Shown one piece after another: positions 36,136-45,529 of a stretch of 64,000 nt of DNA. The position numbers and the translations under genes were made by a program. The stretch lies in contig NZ_CP042301.2 in assembly GCF_007922615.2 (NCBI RefSeq), positions 1,860,001 to 1,924,000 of the forward strand, in the 5' to 3' direction. Below the pieces are notes generated by a model. It did no database searches. It was given only the letters and a program-made list of their open reading frames with translations, and was not told the DNA's origin. Position 1 is the first letter of the stretch. Every line of letters starts with the position of its first letter. The stretch comes from Nitratireductor mangrovi. GTDB taxonomy: Bacteria; Pseudomonadota; Alphaproteobacteria; Rhizobiales; Rhizobiaceae.

Positions 36136-37104
36136 TTGCTCGCCCGCACGCTGGTCACCCTCGCCGCCCTCTTATTCATCGTCGGCAACGCGTTCGCAGA
36201 TGCCGAGCGCTGGATGCGCGAGGGCTGGAAGACCGACTTTTCGCGAACGCTGGTCGATTTCGGCGAAATCCTTTCCGGCGGGCCGCCGCGCGACGGCATT
36301 CCCTCCATCGATGACCCGCAATTCGCACCGGCGCGCGGGATCGGCACGGTGGCCGACCGCGAGCCGGTCATTCGGCTGGCCGTCGGTGGCAAGGTTCGCG
36401 CCTACCCGCTGCAGGTCCTGACCTGGCACGAGATCGCCAACGACGTCATCGGCGGCGTCCCGGTCGCCGTCACCTACTGCCCGCTCTGCAACGCGGCCAT
36501 CGTTTTCGACCGCCGGGTCGACGGTCGCACGCTCGACTTCGGCACCACCGGCAAGCTGCGCAATTCCGACCTCGTCATGTATGACCGCCAGACGGAAAGC
36601 TGGTGGCAGCAATTCACCGGCGAAGCGATCGTCGGCGCGTTGACGGGCAAAAGCCTGAAGTTGATCCCCTCGCGCATCGTTTCCTTCAGGGCCTTCCGCG
36701 AGGAACATCCCGAAGCGCCGGTGCTGGTCCCCAACGATCCGAAGATGCGGCCCTATGGCCGCAATCCCTATGCCGGCTACGACCAGAGAGCCGCGCCGTT
36801 CCTCTATCGCGGCGACTACCCGTCAAACATTCTCGCCATGGAGCGTGTCGTCGTGGTCCGCACCGGCGGCGAACCGATCATCGTCAGCCTCGAGAAGGTC
36901 CGAAACGGCGGCCATGTCGCACGCGGCTACGAGATCTCCTATGTCGATGGCGTCGCTTCGGCGCTCGACGCAACGGAGATCGCCGAAGGCCGCAATGTGG
37001 GCACCGTCGAGGTCACGAAGGACGGTCAGGCGGTTGCACATGACGTGACTTTCGCCTTCGTGGCCCACGCCTTTCATCCCGAGGTGCCGATCGTCAACGA
37101 GTGA
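36136..37104 (+). CDS. DUF3179 family exported protein
   Basis: A 322-residue protein with a signal peptide (LVTLAALLFIVGNAFA) and the DUF3179 core (FGEILSGGPPRDGIPSID, VRAYPLQVLTWHEIANDVIG, VTYCPLCNAAIVFDR with a CxxC pair, LRNSDLVMYDRQTESWWQQF). The conserved CPLC suggests a metal or redox site; the function is unknown. TTG at 36136 was chosen because GGAG lies 6 bases before it; another TTG at 36124 is possible. It is convergent with the helicase gene, 21 bases apart. Confidence 0.85.
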   Translation: MLARTLVTLAALLFIVGNAFADAERWMREGWKTDFSRTLVDFGEILSGGPPRDGIPSIDDPQFAPARGIGTVADREPVIRLAVGGKVRAYPLQVLTWHEIANDVIGGVPVAVTYCPLCNAAIVFDRRVDGRTLDFGTTGKLRNSDLVMYDRQTESWWQQFTGEAIVGALTGKSLKLIPSRIVSFRAFREEHPEAPVLVPNDPKMRPYGRNPYAGYDQRAAPFLYRGDYPSNILAMERVVVVRTGGEPIIVSLEKVRNGGHVARGYEISYVDGVASALDATEIAEGRNVGTVEVTKDGQAVAHDVTFAFVAHAFHPEVPIVNE

Positions 37105-37125
37105 CGGCCGCCTGGGAATCTTGCC

Positions 37126-38253
37126 CTACCGCACCACCGTCAGGCGCTCCGCCGCCCGCGTTATCGCCGTATAGAGCCAGCGCTGGCGCGTGTCGCGGAA
37201 GGCGAAACTTTCGTCGAACAGCACCACATTGTCCCACTGCGAGCCCTGGGCCTTGTGCACGGTCAGCGCGTAGCCATAGTCGAAATCGTCGTAGCGCTTC
37301 TTGGTCGACCACGGGATATCGGCATCCGGGTCCTCGAACGCCGCCTTCAGAAGCTTGATCTTGGCCACGCCGCGGTCGGGATCGTCCTCTTCCGGCGATA
37401 CAAGCAGATTGATGCCCGGTTTCACCGTCTCCTTCGAGGCCGTCATCACCTTCCACAGCGAGCCGTTCAGAAGCCCCTTGGCCGGGTCGTTGCGAAGACA
37501 CACCAGCTTGTCGCCCGACTGCGGGAACAGCCCGTCAAAGTCCTTCAGCTCGCGCAGGCGCTGGTTGTAGCGCCGCCGCGTGCGGTTGATGCCGACCAGC
37601 ACCTGATCGGCATCAAGCACCAGTTCCTGGTCGACCTCCTCGCGCCCGATCACCTGCGCCGTGCCGAAATCACCCTTCATGAACTCGCGCCCCTCGCGCA
37701 CGTCGAGCGCCAGCCGAATGATCGGGTTGTCGCGCGCCTGCCGGTGGATCTCCGTCAAAAGGAAATCCGGCTCGTGCTCGGTGAAGAAGCCGCCGCCGGA
37801 AATCGGCGGCAGCTGCGCCGGGTCGCCGAGCACCAGGATCGGCGTTCCGAAAGACATCAGGTCGCGGCCGAGCGCCTCGTCGACCATCGAGCATTCGTCG
37901 ATGACCACCAGCCTGGCGCGCGCCACCGGGCTTTGCCGGTTGAGCGAAAAGGTCGGGTTGATCGAGGTCTTGCCGGTCGCCTCGTCCTCGACCGCTTCCT
38001 CGCCGCGCGGCCGGTAGATCAGCGAGTGGATGGTGCGGGCATTGGTGGCGCCCTTGGAGCGCAGCACCTGCGCCGCCTTGCCGGTAAAGGCGGCGAACTG
38101 CACGCCGCCATCGACATGCTCGGCGAAATGCCGCGCCAGTGTCGTCTTGCCGGTGCCGGCATAGCCGAACAGGCGGAATATCTGCGGCTGGCCGGCCTTG
38201 AGCCAGCGCGAAACCGCCTTCAGCGCGTCATCCTGTTGCGGCGAAAACTGCAT
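37126..38253 (-). CDS. RecD-like ATP-dependent helicase (AAA, PIF1/RecD2 type)
   Basis: A 375-residue superfamily 1B helicase. Visible motifs are Walker A GYAGTGKTTLARHF, Walker B DECSMVDEALG, motif III GDPAQLPPI, the EIHRQA box, and near the C-terminus LTVHKAQGSQWDNVVLFDE and YTAITRAAERLTVV. It lacks the N-terminal extension of full RecD2, so it is a short stand-alone form, likely acting in DNA repair or end processing. ATG at 38253 gives MQFSPQQDDALK, typical of the family; upstream open frame is not coding. Confidence 0.87.
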   Translation of the reverse strand: MQFSPQQDDALKAVSRWLKAGQPQIFRLFGYAGTGKTTLARHFAEHVDGGVQFAAFTGKAAQVLRSKGATNARTIHSLIYRPRGEEAVEDEATGKTSINPTFSLNRQSPVARARLVVIDECSMVDEALGRDLMSFGTPILVLGDPAQLPPISGGGFFTEHEPDFLLTEIHRQARDNPIIRLALDVREGREFMKGDFGTAQVIGREEVDQELVLDADQVLVGINRTRRRYNQRLRELKDFDGLFPQSGDKLVCLRNDPAKGLLNGSLWKVMTASKETVKPGINLLVSPEEDDPDRGVAKIKLLKAAFEDPDADIPWSTKKRYDDFDYGYALTVHKAQGSQWDNVVLFDESFAFRDTRQRWLYTAITRAAERLTVVR

Positions 38254-38383
38254 CGCAGCCAGAGACAGGATTCGCGCCGGCCGTGCAAGAGCGACAGGAC
38301 AAGCAAGGGAGCTGGCGATCGTCGAGAAATGGGGGAACCGGACATCGAAGCGAGCGTTTTCCGCGTGTCCACGGAAGTCGCCA

Positions 38384-38815
38384 ATGACGGTTCGAGCCCT
38401 CCTCGTCGCTACTGCTCTGCTCGGCCTTGCCGCCTGCGACCTGCCGCGCGATCCGGAACGCACCTCGCAGCGCGTTCGCGACGGTCAGTTGGTGGTCGGA
38501 CACGTTACCGGCGCGCCAATCAGCGCCGAGGAAGGAAATATTCTGCGGCGGGTCGCTGATAGCCTATCGGCTTCCGTCCGGATCGTAGACGGTAACGCCC
38601 ACGAACTTGTCGAGATGCTCGATCGCGGCGCGGTTCATATCGTCGCCGGCCGCCTGCCGGAGGATACACCTTTCGCCGACAGGATGGGACTGACGAAACC
38701 CGTCGGTACTTTATCCCGCGGCAGCGAGACCGTGGCAACGGTCTTCGCAGTTCGCCAGGGGGAAAACGCTTTCTTGCGTATCGTGAACCGCGTCATCGGT
38801 GAACGCCGTGAATGA
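38384..38815 (+). CDS. Small lipoprotein of unknown function
   Basis: A 143-residue protein with a lipobox LGLAAC (Cys at about residue 18) after a short basic N-terminus. The mature part (VVGHVTGAPISAEEGNILRRVADSL, MLDRGAVHIVAGRLPEDTPFA, GMTKPVG-like) resembles the N-terminal lobe of a periplasmic solute-binding (SBP_bac_3) fold but is much too short for a whole one. Its 3' end overlaps the start of the cation transporter gene, so the two are coupled and may work together. GGAAG precedes the ATG. Confidence 0.75.
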   Translation: MTVRALLVATALLGLAACDLPRDPERTSQRVRDGQLVVGHVTGAPISAEEGNILRRVADSLSASVRIVDGNAHELVEMLDRGAVHIVAGRLPEDTPFADRMGLTKPVGTLSRGSETVATVFAVRQGENAFLRIVNRVIGERRE

Positions 38816-39806
38816 TCGTCCCTTGCCTGAGCATGTGACAAAGGCGCTGGCAAAGGCGCGAAGGCTGGAGTGGTGGAGCCTGTTTTTCCTTCTCACGATC
38901 GTGCTGGCGATGGGTCTGGCTGCCGGTGCCAGCCAGACGATGAAGTCGGCATGGATCGAGGACTTGCTCAGCATGGTGCCCGCTGTCCTGTTCCTGGTCT
39001 CGGCACGGATCGAGCGGTGGCGTCCCGACAACCGTTTCCCCTACGGATTTCATCGCGTTGGCTCGCTCGCCTTCTTCGCTTCGGCGCTTACCCTCACCGC
39101 AGTCGGCGGCCTGCTTGTATACGAGGCGGCGGATACGCTGCTGCGGGCTGCCAGACCCACCATAGGAAGCGTCAGCATGTTTGGCTACGACATCTGGCTC
39201 GGCTGGGTGATGATGGCGGCGATGGCCTACTCGGTCGTGCCGCCGGTCATCCTCGGTCAGATGAAGAAGCCGCTGGCGGTAATCACCAACGACAAGATCC
39301 TGCATACCGACGCCGCAATGAACGCGGCCGACTGGCGGACCGGGCTTGCCGGAATGGCTGGCCTCGTCGGCATTGCCTGGGGTTTCTGGTGGGCGGATGC
39401 GGTCGCGGCTGGTATCATCTCAGTGTCGATCTTGGCCGATGGCCTTGCCAACAGCCGTACCGCTCTGGCGGAACTCATCGACGGCGCCCCGCGGGCCCTC
39501 GACAATGGTGGCCTCAGCAGCACCGCCATCCGTTTGCGCGAACGGCTTGAGGCCGACTACCCCGGCCATCACGTCCGGATCCGTGAAACAGGTCGTTACA
39601 TGCGCGCCGTTCTGGTCCCAGACAATCAGCCGCATCTCGATCCGGCCACTGCGGACCATCTTCTGGGAGAAGATGGCTGGCGCCTCGTGGAGGTCGGCGT
39701 CGCGCTTCCGTCCGCAACGCCTCGACCACACACATCCGAAGTCTCCGCCCCCTCCGATTCCGCGGGATTGAGACCCGGGCGGCGCGGCGGCCGGCATTTG
39801 CGCTAG
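38799..39806 (+). CDS. Cation diffusion facilitator (CDF) family transporter
   Basis: A 335-residue inner-membrane protein with about five to six hydrophobic segments and a cytosolic C-terminal domain. The CDF metal-site signature is visible in KILHTDAAMNAADWRTG (His/Asp spacing HxD plus D). Family members export Zn, Mn, Co or Fe using the proton gradient. The GTG start at 38799 overlaps the lipoprotein stop by 17 bases; another GTG at 38808 is possible. The last 30 residues are low complexity and Arg/Pro-rich. Ion specificity cannot be decided. Confidence 0.85.
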   Translation: MNAVNDRPLPEHVTKALAKARRLEWWSLFFLLTIVLAMGLAAGASQTMKSAWIEDLLSMVPAVLFLVSARIERWRPDNRFPYGFHRVGSLAFFASALTLTAVGGLLVYEAADTLLRAARPTIGSVSMFGYDIWLGWVMMAAMAYSVVPPVILGQMKKPLAVITNDKILHTDAAMNAADWRTGLAGMAGLVGIAWGFWWADAVAAGIISVSILADGLANSRTALAELIDGAPRALDNGGLSSTAIRLRERLEADYPGHHVRIRETGRYMRAVLVPDNQPHLDPATADHLLGEDGWRLVEVGVALPSATPRPHTSEVSAPSDSAGLRPGRRGGRHLR

Positions 39807-39886
39807 CCGAGTCCGGGTGGGCGAGATCGCCCCCTTCAACGGAACTACCTGCGGGACAGGCCGCGCCCGCCCCGCCACACAACTGC

Positions 39887-39914
39887 CTGTTCCTGTTCAC
39901 TATTCCCTATTCGC
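39887..39914. repeat. Four degenerate 7-bp tandem units (consensus TRTTCNC)
   Basis: Four consecutive heptamers share the core TGTTC or TATTC. Short heptameric runs like this occur in intergenic DNA of rhizobia as far as I recall; no function can be assigned. Confidence 0.5.
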
Positions 39915-40008
39915 AAACTTCCTTTCTATCCACGCCCTCGCCACCCTCTCGTATCATCCCCCTCGATCGCCGCGCGGGAAACGGATGCGCACCGAGCCTC
40001 CGGGCGGC

Positions 40009-40160
40009 GTCCGGCGCCGGACCGGCAGCACTACGGTGGTGTTGCTGGGCGATGAGCCCCCAGGTCCGGGCCCCAGGGTGAGGTGCGGGGCCGACAGAGT
40101 TCCGGTCGCGAGGCCACCGGCTTTGCGAGTGCCGCCTCGAAAGGGCGGCAACGCGCACCT
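40009..40160. other. Cluster of inverted repeats, possible structured RNA
   Basis: The stretch contains a perfect 14-base palindrome (40009-40022), a hairpin at 40026-40047, GGGC-gatga-GCCC at 40047-40059, a CCGGT/ACCGG hairpin at 40102-40120 and GCCGCC-N7-GGCGGC at 40131-40149. AGGTGCG (40081-40087) pairs with CGCACCT (40154-40160) and would close the last two hairpins into a three-way junction. No known RNA family was recognised; strand is undecided. Confidence 0.35.
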
Positions 40161-40319
40161 GCACATCCGGGCAAGCACGCCGGGCGGGCGGCCGCGAGGT
40201 CGCACGTAACTACCAGATGAGCGACCGGACGGCCGCCCGTCTTCCCCTTGTCAAAAGCCAGACGCGTTTCGCGGGCGTGGCGATGATGAAGCGTGAGCAG
40301 AAGGAAGGCTGTGGGAATG

Positions 40320-40808
40320 TCAGCCGGCCCTGACGAGCTGGATGTTGGCCTCGACGACCTTGTCGCCCGGCATGGCGCGCCGGGCTTCCTCGAGCAGTTT
40401 CAGCGCCTTCTTCTCGTTGCCGCGCAGATACTGCGAATAGCCCATGTTGGACACGATGCGCGGCTGGCGGCCGGCAAGCTTGACGAGCTGTTCGTAGGCG
40501 CGGTCGGCGAAGTCGAACCGGCCGAGCTGGTCATAGGCCGCGGCAAGGCCCATCCAGGCCTCGGCATTGGAGGCACGCAACTCGACCGCCTTGCGGAAAT
40601 GCCTCTCGGCGAGACCGTAATTGGCCTGGCGGAAATGGTCGCGGCCCGCATCGAGGTCGGCGGCGCTGATGTCGCCGGCGCCGCCATAACCGGCGTCGGT
40701 GCTGACGGAAGTGGTCTTGACCGTGTCGATGCCGTCCGTGGTGCTGCTGCAGCCGGCAAGGGCGAAAAGTGCCAGCGATGCGGCGGCCAGTCCTGCCCTG
40801 TCAACCAT
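40320..40808 (-). CDS. tadD: TPR lipoprotein, Tad pilus assembly TadD-like
   Basis: A 162-residue lipoprotein with lipobox ALAGC and two to three tetratricopeptide repeats (ANYGLAERHFRKAVELRASN, AYDQLGRFDFADRAYEQLVK, YLRGNEKKALKLLEEARRAMP). In Tad/Flp systems TadD is the pilotin-like TPR protein at the end of the assembly operon, matching its place here 125 bases after tadC. ATG at 40808 was preferred because it starts right before the leader; an in-frame ATG at 40826 adds six residues. Confidence 0.85.
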   Translation of the reverse strand: MVDRAGLAAASLALFALAGCSSTTDGIDTVKTTSVSTDAGYGGAGDISAADLDAGRDHFRQANYGLAERHFRKAVELRASNAEAWMGLAAAYDQLGRFDFADRAYEQLVKLAGRQPRIVSNMGYSQYLRGNEKKALKLLEEARRAMPGDKVVEANIQLVRAG

Positions 40809-40933
40809 TGTCCCGTTCCCCGCCATGAGAGTGTTACCCAAGCAGAATGGAGGGTAGCGCAGAGACATTAAGCCGGCGTTCGGCGAGCGGCTAGAAAGCG
40901 GCGCACCCGTTTCACCGGGCGTTAACCGCGCTG

Positions 40934-41890
40934 CTATTCGCCGGTGGAGAACTTCACGATCAGAGGGATGATGGCGACCATGATGACGACCGGCAGGATG
41001 CAGACCGTGACCGGGATCGACATCTTGGCCGGCAGGGCGTGCGCCTTTTCCTCGGCGAGCGACATGCGCTTGTGGCGCATGTCGTCCGAAAACACCCTGA
41101 GCGCGCCGGAGAGGCTGGTGCCGAGCTCCTTCGACTGCTGCAGCAAGGTGGCGAATGAACGAACCTCTTCCAGGCCGAGACGCTCGGCAAGCGACTTCAG
41201 CGCGTCGTCCATGCTGCGGCCGGCCCTCAACTCGATCGAGACCAGATGCAGGTTCTGCCCCAGCGCCGGATAGGTCTGCATCAGTTCGCGCGAGACCCGC
41301 TCTATGCCCGCCTCCATGCTCATGCCGGCGTCGGAGCAGACAATCATCAAATCCATGAAGTCGGGGAAGCCGTCGCGGTATTCGCGCATGCGCGTCGCCA
41401 TCTGGCGGCTGAGCGCGAAGCCGGGAGCGTTGTAACCGGCGGCGGCCAGGGCCAGCACCGTCAGCCAGCGGGTCGCGCCGGACGCCTCGGCGAACAGCGT
41501 TGCGCCAAGGATCATGCCGGCAACGCCGCCAGCCACCATGGCGACAAAACGGGCAAGGAAGAAGATGCCGACGGCGCGCGGGTCGAGATAACCGGCGCGA
41601 ATGAGCCTCATCCTGAGCCGGGCGACATTGTCGGGATCGCTTCGCGCGTAGAAGTCCTGTGCGGACTTGACGACCTTTTCCTGCGTGGCGTTGCGCGCTT
41701 TGGCCGGCTGCGCCGCTGCCGGCTCTTTGACACCCGGCGAAGGAACCTTCAGCCGCCGCTTGACGTCACCCTTTTGACCGCTGCCGGCCAACACCGGATA
41801 GGCGAGTACGCCGCCCCCAACCAGGAGCAGAAAAATGGCGGCCGTGACCCTGGCGTCGAGCGCGGCGAATATCGTTGTGAGCGTATCCAT
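40934..41890 (-). CDS. tadC: Tad pilus inner-membrane platform protein TadC
   Basis: A 318-residue type II secretion F-domain protein. It has an N-terminal membrane segment, two central ones (FFLARFVAMVAGGVAGMILG and the next stretch), a cytosolic GspF-like helical domain (FPDFMDLMIVCSDAGMSMEAG, ELRAGRSMDDAL) and a final TM (VTVCILPVVIMVAIIPLIV). Together with TadB it forms the platform that couples the CpaF ATPase to pilus assembly. Its start and the tadB stop share one base (TGATG), so translation is coupled. Confidence 0.93.
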   Translation of the reverse strand: MDTLTTIFAALDARVTAAIFLLLVGGGVLAYPVLAGSGQKGDVKRRLKVPSPGVKEPAAAQPAKARNATQEKVVKSAQDFYARSDPDNVARLRMRLIRAGYLDPRAVGIFFLARFVAMVAGGVAGMILGATLFAEASGATRWLTVLALAAAGYNAPGFALSRQMATRMREYRDGFPDFMDLMIVCSDAGMSMEAGIERVSRELMQTYPALGQNLHLVSIELRAGRSMDDALKSLAERLGLEEVRSFATLLQQSKELGTSLSGALRVFSDDMRHKRMSLAEEKAHALPAKMSIPVTVCILPVVIMVAIIPLIVKFSTGE

Positions 41891-42855
41891 CAGAAGCGGA
41901 AGCTCGCCATCTTGAACATCACCGCGTTGCCGAGCAGCAGCCAGCCGACCGTGCCGCCGATCAGGTACCAGGTGAGCGGCTCGTCCATGCTCTCGCCATA
42001 CATGTCCGGCGCCACCACGGTCATGGCGAGCGCCAGCAGGACCGGCAAGGCGCTGAGGATATAGGCCGACATGCGGCCCTCGGTGGAGATCGAGCGCACC
42101 TTGCGGCGCAGCTTGCCGCGGTCGCGAATGACGTTGGCGAGCCCGTCGAGGATCTCGCGCAGATTGCCGCCGGTGGTCGACTGGATCGACACCGCCGTGA
42201 CGAAGAGCGGCAGATCCTCGTGACCGACGCGGCGGTACATGTCGTTGAGCGCCGTCACCAGATCGGACCCGTAGGTGACCTCGTCGGCAATCATTCCGAA
42301 CTCGGTGCCGATGGGATCGGGCATCTCGCGCGCCACCATGGCGATGGCGACCGGCACCGGATGGCCGGCCTTGAGGCTGCGGGTGATCAGTTCCAGCGCC
42401 TCCGGCAACTGGACCGCGAATTTCTTCAACCGCTTCTTGCGCAGATAGCGCAGCACGAAGACCGGGAAGCCGATCGCGGTCGGAAGCATTGCCAGGAGCG
42501 CGAAGCGCAGCGGCAGCCCGAACCAGCCGGCGACGATGCCGGCCAGGATCGCTGCGCCGGTGGTGACGGCCAGGAATTGCGGCAGCGGCATCGTCAGCCC
42601 GGACTGGGTGCGCAGATCACGCAGCCGGGCCAGCGACAAGACGGAGCCGCGCCCGCCGTCGCCGCGCTCCTTGCGCAGCTGGATCAGCACCTGCTCCTGG
42701 GTGAGTTTCGACTGGTGCAGGCGCATGCGGCGATTGATCGTGCTGCGCCGGTCCTTGCGTCCCGCGACGAGAAGGTAGACCGCCTCCGCGACCATGATGG
42801 CGCAAAGCGCCGCCGTGGCATAGATGACGTGAAGCGGGCTGATGGCCTCGAGCAT
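41890..42855 (-). CDS. tadB: Tad pilus inner-membrane platform protein TadB
   Basis: A 321-residue type II secretion F-domain protein with an N-terminal TM, a pair of central TMs (FLAVTTGAAILAGIVAGW, FALLAMLPTAIGFPVF), the cytosolic domain (QLPEALELITRSLKAGHPV, STTGGNLREILDGLANVIRDR) and a C-terminal TM. It is the partner of TadC. It lies 11 bases after the ATPase gene and overlaps tadC by one base. Confidence 0.93.
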   Translation of the reverse strand: MLEAISPLHVIYATAALCAIMVAEAVYLLVAGRKDRRSTINRRMRLHQSKLTQEQVLIQLRKERGDGGRGSVLSLARLRDLRTQSGLTMPLPQFLAVTTGAAILAGIVAGWFGLPLRFALLAMLPTAIGFPVFVLRYLRKKRLKKFAVQLPEALELITRSLKAGHPVPVAIAMVAREMPDPIGTEFGMIADEVTYGSDLVTALNDMYRRVGHEDLPLFVTAVSIQSTTGGNLREILDGLANVIRDRGKLRRKVRSISTEGRMSAYILSALPVLLALAMTVVAPDMYGESMDEPLTWYLIGGTVGWLLLGNAVMFKMASFRF

Positions 42856-42866
42856 CGCCGCGCCGC

Positions 42867-44297
42867 CTATTCCTGCGGCCGGCCGGGCTCGAAATAGTGA
42901 CCCGGAAACTCGATGCCCATGGCCCGGAGATCGCCGAGGAAGCGCGGCCTGATCCCGGTCGCCTCGAAATGGCCGATGATGGTGCCGTCACCCTCGGTGC
43001 CGGTGCGCACGTAGCGGAAAATCTCCTGCATCTGGATGACGTCGCCTTCCATGCCCGTGACCTCGGCAACGCTGGTGACCTTGCGCTTGCCGTCCGACAA
43101 CCGGGTGAGCTGGACGATCAGATCGAGGGCAGAGGCGATCTGGCTGCGGATCGAGGAGACTGTCATCGGCATGCCGGTCATGCCCAGCATCTGCTCCAGA
43201 CGGCCGATGGCGTCGCGCGGCGTGTTGGCGTGGATGGTGGCCATGGAGCCTTCGTGGCCGGTGTTCATCGCCTGCAGCATGTCGAAGGCCTCCTCGCCGC
43301 GGCACTCGCCCAAGATCACGCGGTCGGGGCGCATTCTGAGCGCGTTCTTGACCAGGTCGCGCTGGCGGATTTCGCCATGGCCCTCGATATTGGCGGGACG
43401 CGTCTCCATGCGCGCCACATGCGGCTGCTGCAGTTGCAGTTCGGCAGCGTCCTCGATGGTGATCAGGCGCTCGTCCTCCGGGATGAAGGCCGAAAGCGCA
43501 TTGAGCATCGTCGTCTTGCCGGTGCCGGTACCGCCCGAGATGATGGTCGTCTTGCGGGCATGAACGGCAGCCGCCAGAACCTCTGCCATCGGCTGGGTGA
43601 TGGCGCCGAATTCGACCAGCTTGTGCAGCCCGAGCTTGTTCTTGGAGAATTTTCGGATCGAGACCAGCGGCCCGTCGACGCCGACCGGGCGGATCGCGGC
43701 GTTGAAGCGCGAACCGTCGAGCATGCGCGCGTCGACCATGGGCTGGCTTTCATCGACGCGGCGGCCGACGGCGGCGACGATCTTGCTGATCACGCGCAGC
43801 AGATGCGCCTCGTCCTTGAACGGGACGTGGATCTGCTCGAGCTTGCCATGACGCTCGACGAAACAGTTCTCATGGCCGTTGATCAGGATGTCGTTGATGC
43901 TCGGGTCCTTCAGCAGCGGCTCCAGAGGTCCGAGACCGACCATCTCGTCGACGATGTCGCTGACCAGGTCCTCGAGTTCGGCGACATTGATGGCAAGCCG
44001 TTCCTCGCGGGTCTTTTCGGAGACGAATTCATGCACTTGGCGGTGCATCTCCTCGCGCGGCAGCTTTTCCAGCGCGACGAGGTTGATCTCCTCGATCAGC
44101 ATGCGGTGAAGCCGCACGCGGGCGTCAACCACGCGGTTGGAGGTTTTGGACGTGGCATCGTTGTCCGGCTTGGCCGGTGCCTTCTGGGATTTGTGCGCGG
44201 ACGGAATCGTTACCGCCACGGCACGTTCGGGCGCCGCCTCGGCGGTGGGCTGCGGCGCGGCGCCGCGATTGCGCAGCAGGGTGAAGCGGCTCGACAT
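42867..44297 (-). CDS. cpaF: Tad pilus assembly ATPase CpaF/TadA
   Basis: A 476-residue type II/IV secretion ATPase. It shows Walker [14 protein letters not shown], the Asp box region ([14 protein letters not shown]), Walker B ([19 protein letters not shown]) and the His box ([13 protein letters not shown]). It powers Flp pilus extension, and in Tad systems retraction too. The N-terminal 70 residues are a low-complexity linker. It sits 9 bases after cpaE and 11 before tadB. Confidence 0.95.
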   Translation of the reverse strand: MSSRFTLLRNRGAAPQPTAEAAPERAVAVTIPSAHKSQKAPAKPDNDATSKTSNRVVDARVRLHRMLIEEINLVALEKLPREEMHRQVHEFVSEKTREERLAINVAELEDLVSDIVDEMVGLGPLEPLLKDPSINDILINGHENCFVERHGKLEQIHVPFKDEAHLLRVISKIVAAVGRRVDESQPMVDARMLDGSRFNAAIRPVGVDGPLVSIRKFSKNKLGLHKLVEFGAITQPMAEVLAAAVHARKTTIISGGTGTGKTTMLNALSAFIPEDERLITIEDAAELQLQQPHVARMETRPANIEGHGEIRQRDLVKNALRMRPDRVILGECRGEEAFDMLQAMNTGHEGSMATIHANTPRDAIGRLEQMLGMTGMPMTVSSIRSQIASALDLIVQLTRLSDGKRKVTSVAEVTGMEGDVIQMQEIFRYVRTGTEGDGTIIGHFEATGIRPRFLGDLRAMGIEFPGHYFEPGRPQE

Positions 44298-44306
44298 CGG
44301 CGCCCC

Positions 44307-45518
44307 CTACCCGGCCCGCCTCAACAGGCGGCGTCCGAAGGCAAACAGCGATCGCGAACTCGCCACCGGGCCGGCGCCGGCTTCTGCCGGGAACACGATA
44401 CGACGCAGGTCTTTCAGGACGTTGGCTTCGGCGTCGATCTGATGCAGCGGCACGCCACGATCGACAGCTTCGCGGACCAGCTTGTAGTTGTTGGCGATGC
44501 CACCCGCAAAATGCTCGCCGAGCAGTTCCTCGACATCATTCTGCTTGACGCCACCCTCGAAGCGGCGCGCCTCGAAACGGTTGACGATCACGCTCGGACT
44601 GACCTCGCGGCCGGCGGCCTGCGCGAACGCCTGGATCAGGCGCTGGGTGTTGCGCAGGCAGGGCACCGTCATCTCGGTGACGATGTAGATCTTGTTGGAA
44701 CCGAGCAGCACGGTCTCCGTCCAGGGGAACCAGGTCCGCGGCATGTCGATGACGACGTTGTCGAAATAGGCCGAAACGAGGTCGAGCATGCGCACCACGA
44801 CGTCGGTGTCGAAAGTGCGCATCTCTGTCGGCCGCGCCGGCGCGGCCAGCACGCTGAGGCCGCTTTCATGCTGCGAGAGCATGACCTCCAGAAGCTGGCG
44901 GTCGAGGCGCTCGGGCTGGTTCTCGATTTCGGAAATATCGAAGCGCGGTTCCAGATCGAGATATTCTGCGCAGGCGCCCTGCTGGAGATTGAGATCGACG
45001 ACGCAGGTCGAGGCGCCACCCCCAGTATCATGCAGTTGAAAGGCGGTCTGGATCGCCAGCGTGGTGTTGCCGACGCCGCCGGCGGCCGGCACGAAGGTGT
45101 GGATCTGGGCTTCGGACTGTTCGTCCCGGCCAGGACCTTTCAGCGCTCGGATGCACGAACGGACGAGGTCGGCCGTGGTCACAGGCTTGACCAGGAAGTC
45201 GGCTACCTTGAGCTGGACCAGGATGCGCGCGGCAGCAGCATCGAAACTGGCGGAGACGACAAGCACCGGCGCGCCGCCGTCGAGCCGCCGCACGAGCCTT
45301 TGCAGGGCCTCGAGTTCGGCCAGCTTCGTCGCGTCGAGATCGACGACCACCGCGCCCGGTTCCGCCTGGATCACCTCGCCATGCAGGTCGGCGACGTTCT
45401 TTTCGACCACCTTGAGCTCGATCGCATCCGAGGACGCAAACGCCGAGCGCGTTTCCTTGACGAAGTCGCGGTCGGTCGAAACCAGGACGATGCTTTTTGC
45501 GGATGTCTCGGTAGCCAT
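44307..45518 (-). CDS. cpaE: Tad pilus localisation protein CpaE/TadZ
   Basis: A 403-residue protein with an N-terminal atypical receiver-like domain (SIVLVSTDRDFVKETR, AVVVDLDATKLAEL, KVADFLVKPVTTADLV) and a C-terminal MinD/ParA-like ATPase domain. The deviant Walker A is AAGGVGNTTLAIQ, with Asn where ATPases have Lys, as expected of the degenerate TadZ family. TadZ marks the cell site where the pilus machine forms. ATG at 45518 follows GCAAGGA; upstream open frame overlaps the lipoprotein gene and was rejected. Confidence 0.92.
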   Translation of the reverse strand: MATETSAKSIVLVSTDRDFVKETRSAFASSDAIELKVVEKNVADLHGEVIQAEPGAVVVDLDATKLAELEALQRLVRRLDGGAPVLVVSASFDAAAARILVQLKVADFLVKPVTTADLVRSCIRALKGPGRDEQSEAQIHTFVPAAGGVGNTTLAIQTAFQLHDTGGGASTCVVDLNLQQGACAEYLDLEPRFDISEIENQPERLDRQLLEVMLSQHESGLSVLAAPARPTEMRTFDTDVVVRMLDLVSAYFDNVVIDMPRTWFPWTETVLLGSNKIYIVTEMTVPCLRNTQRLIQAFAQAAGREVSPSVIVNRFEARRFEGGVKQNDVEELLGEHFAGGIANNYKLVREAVDRGVPLHQIDAEANVLKDLRRIVFPAEAGAGPVASSRSLFAFGRRLLRRAG

Positions 45519-45529
45519 TCCTTGCGGTC

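Larger units (their letters stand above)
39807..40319. other. Gene-free 513-base region
   Basis: No reading frame here has coding character; the open frames on both strands are composition artefacts of high GC. It holds a degenerate heptamer run and a cluster of inverted repeats, listed separately. The last 100 bases before the TPR gene end show nothing I recognise. Confidence 0.7.

Noticed and set aside
39954..40205. Small minus-strand protein in the gene-free region
   Set aside because: Pro/Arg/Gly-rich translation of a palindrome-rich stretch, without ribosome site; better seen as structured non-coding DNA.
40009..40240. RNase P RNA or SRP RNA
   Set aside because: Some short strings resemble parts of these RNAs, but the conserved core segments are not present in the right order on either strand.
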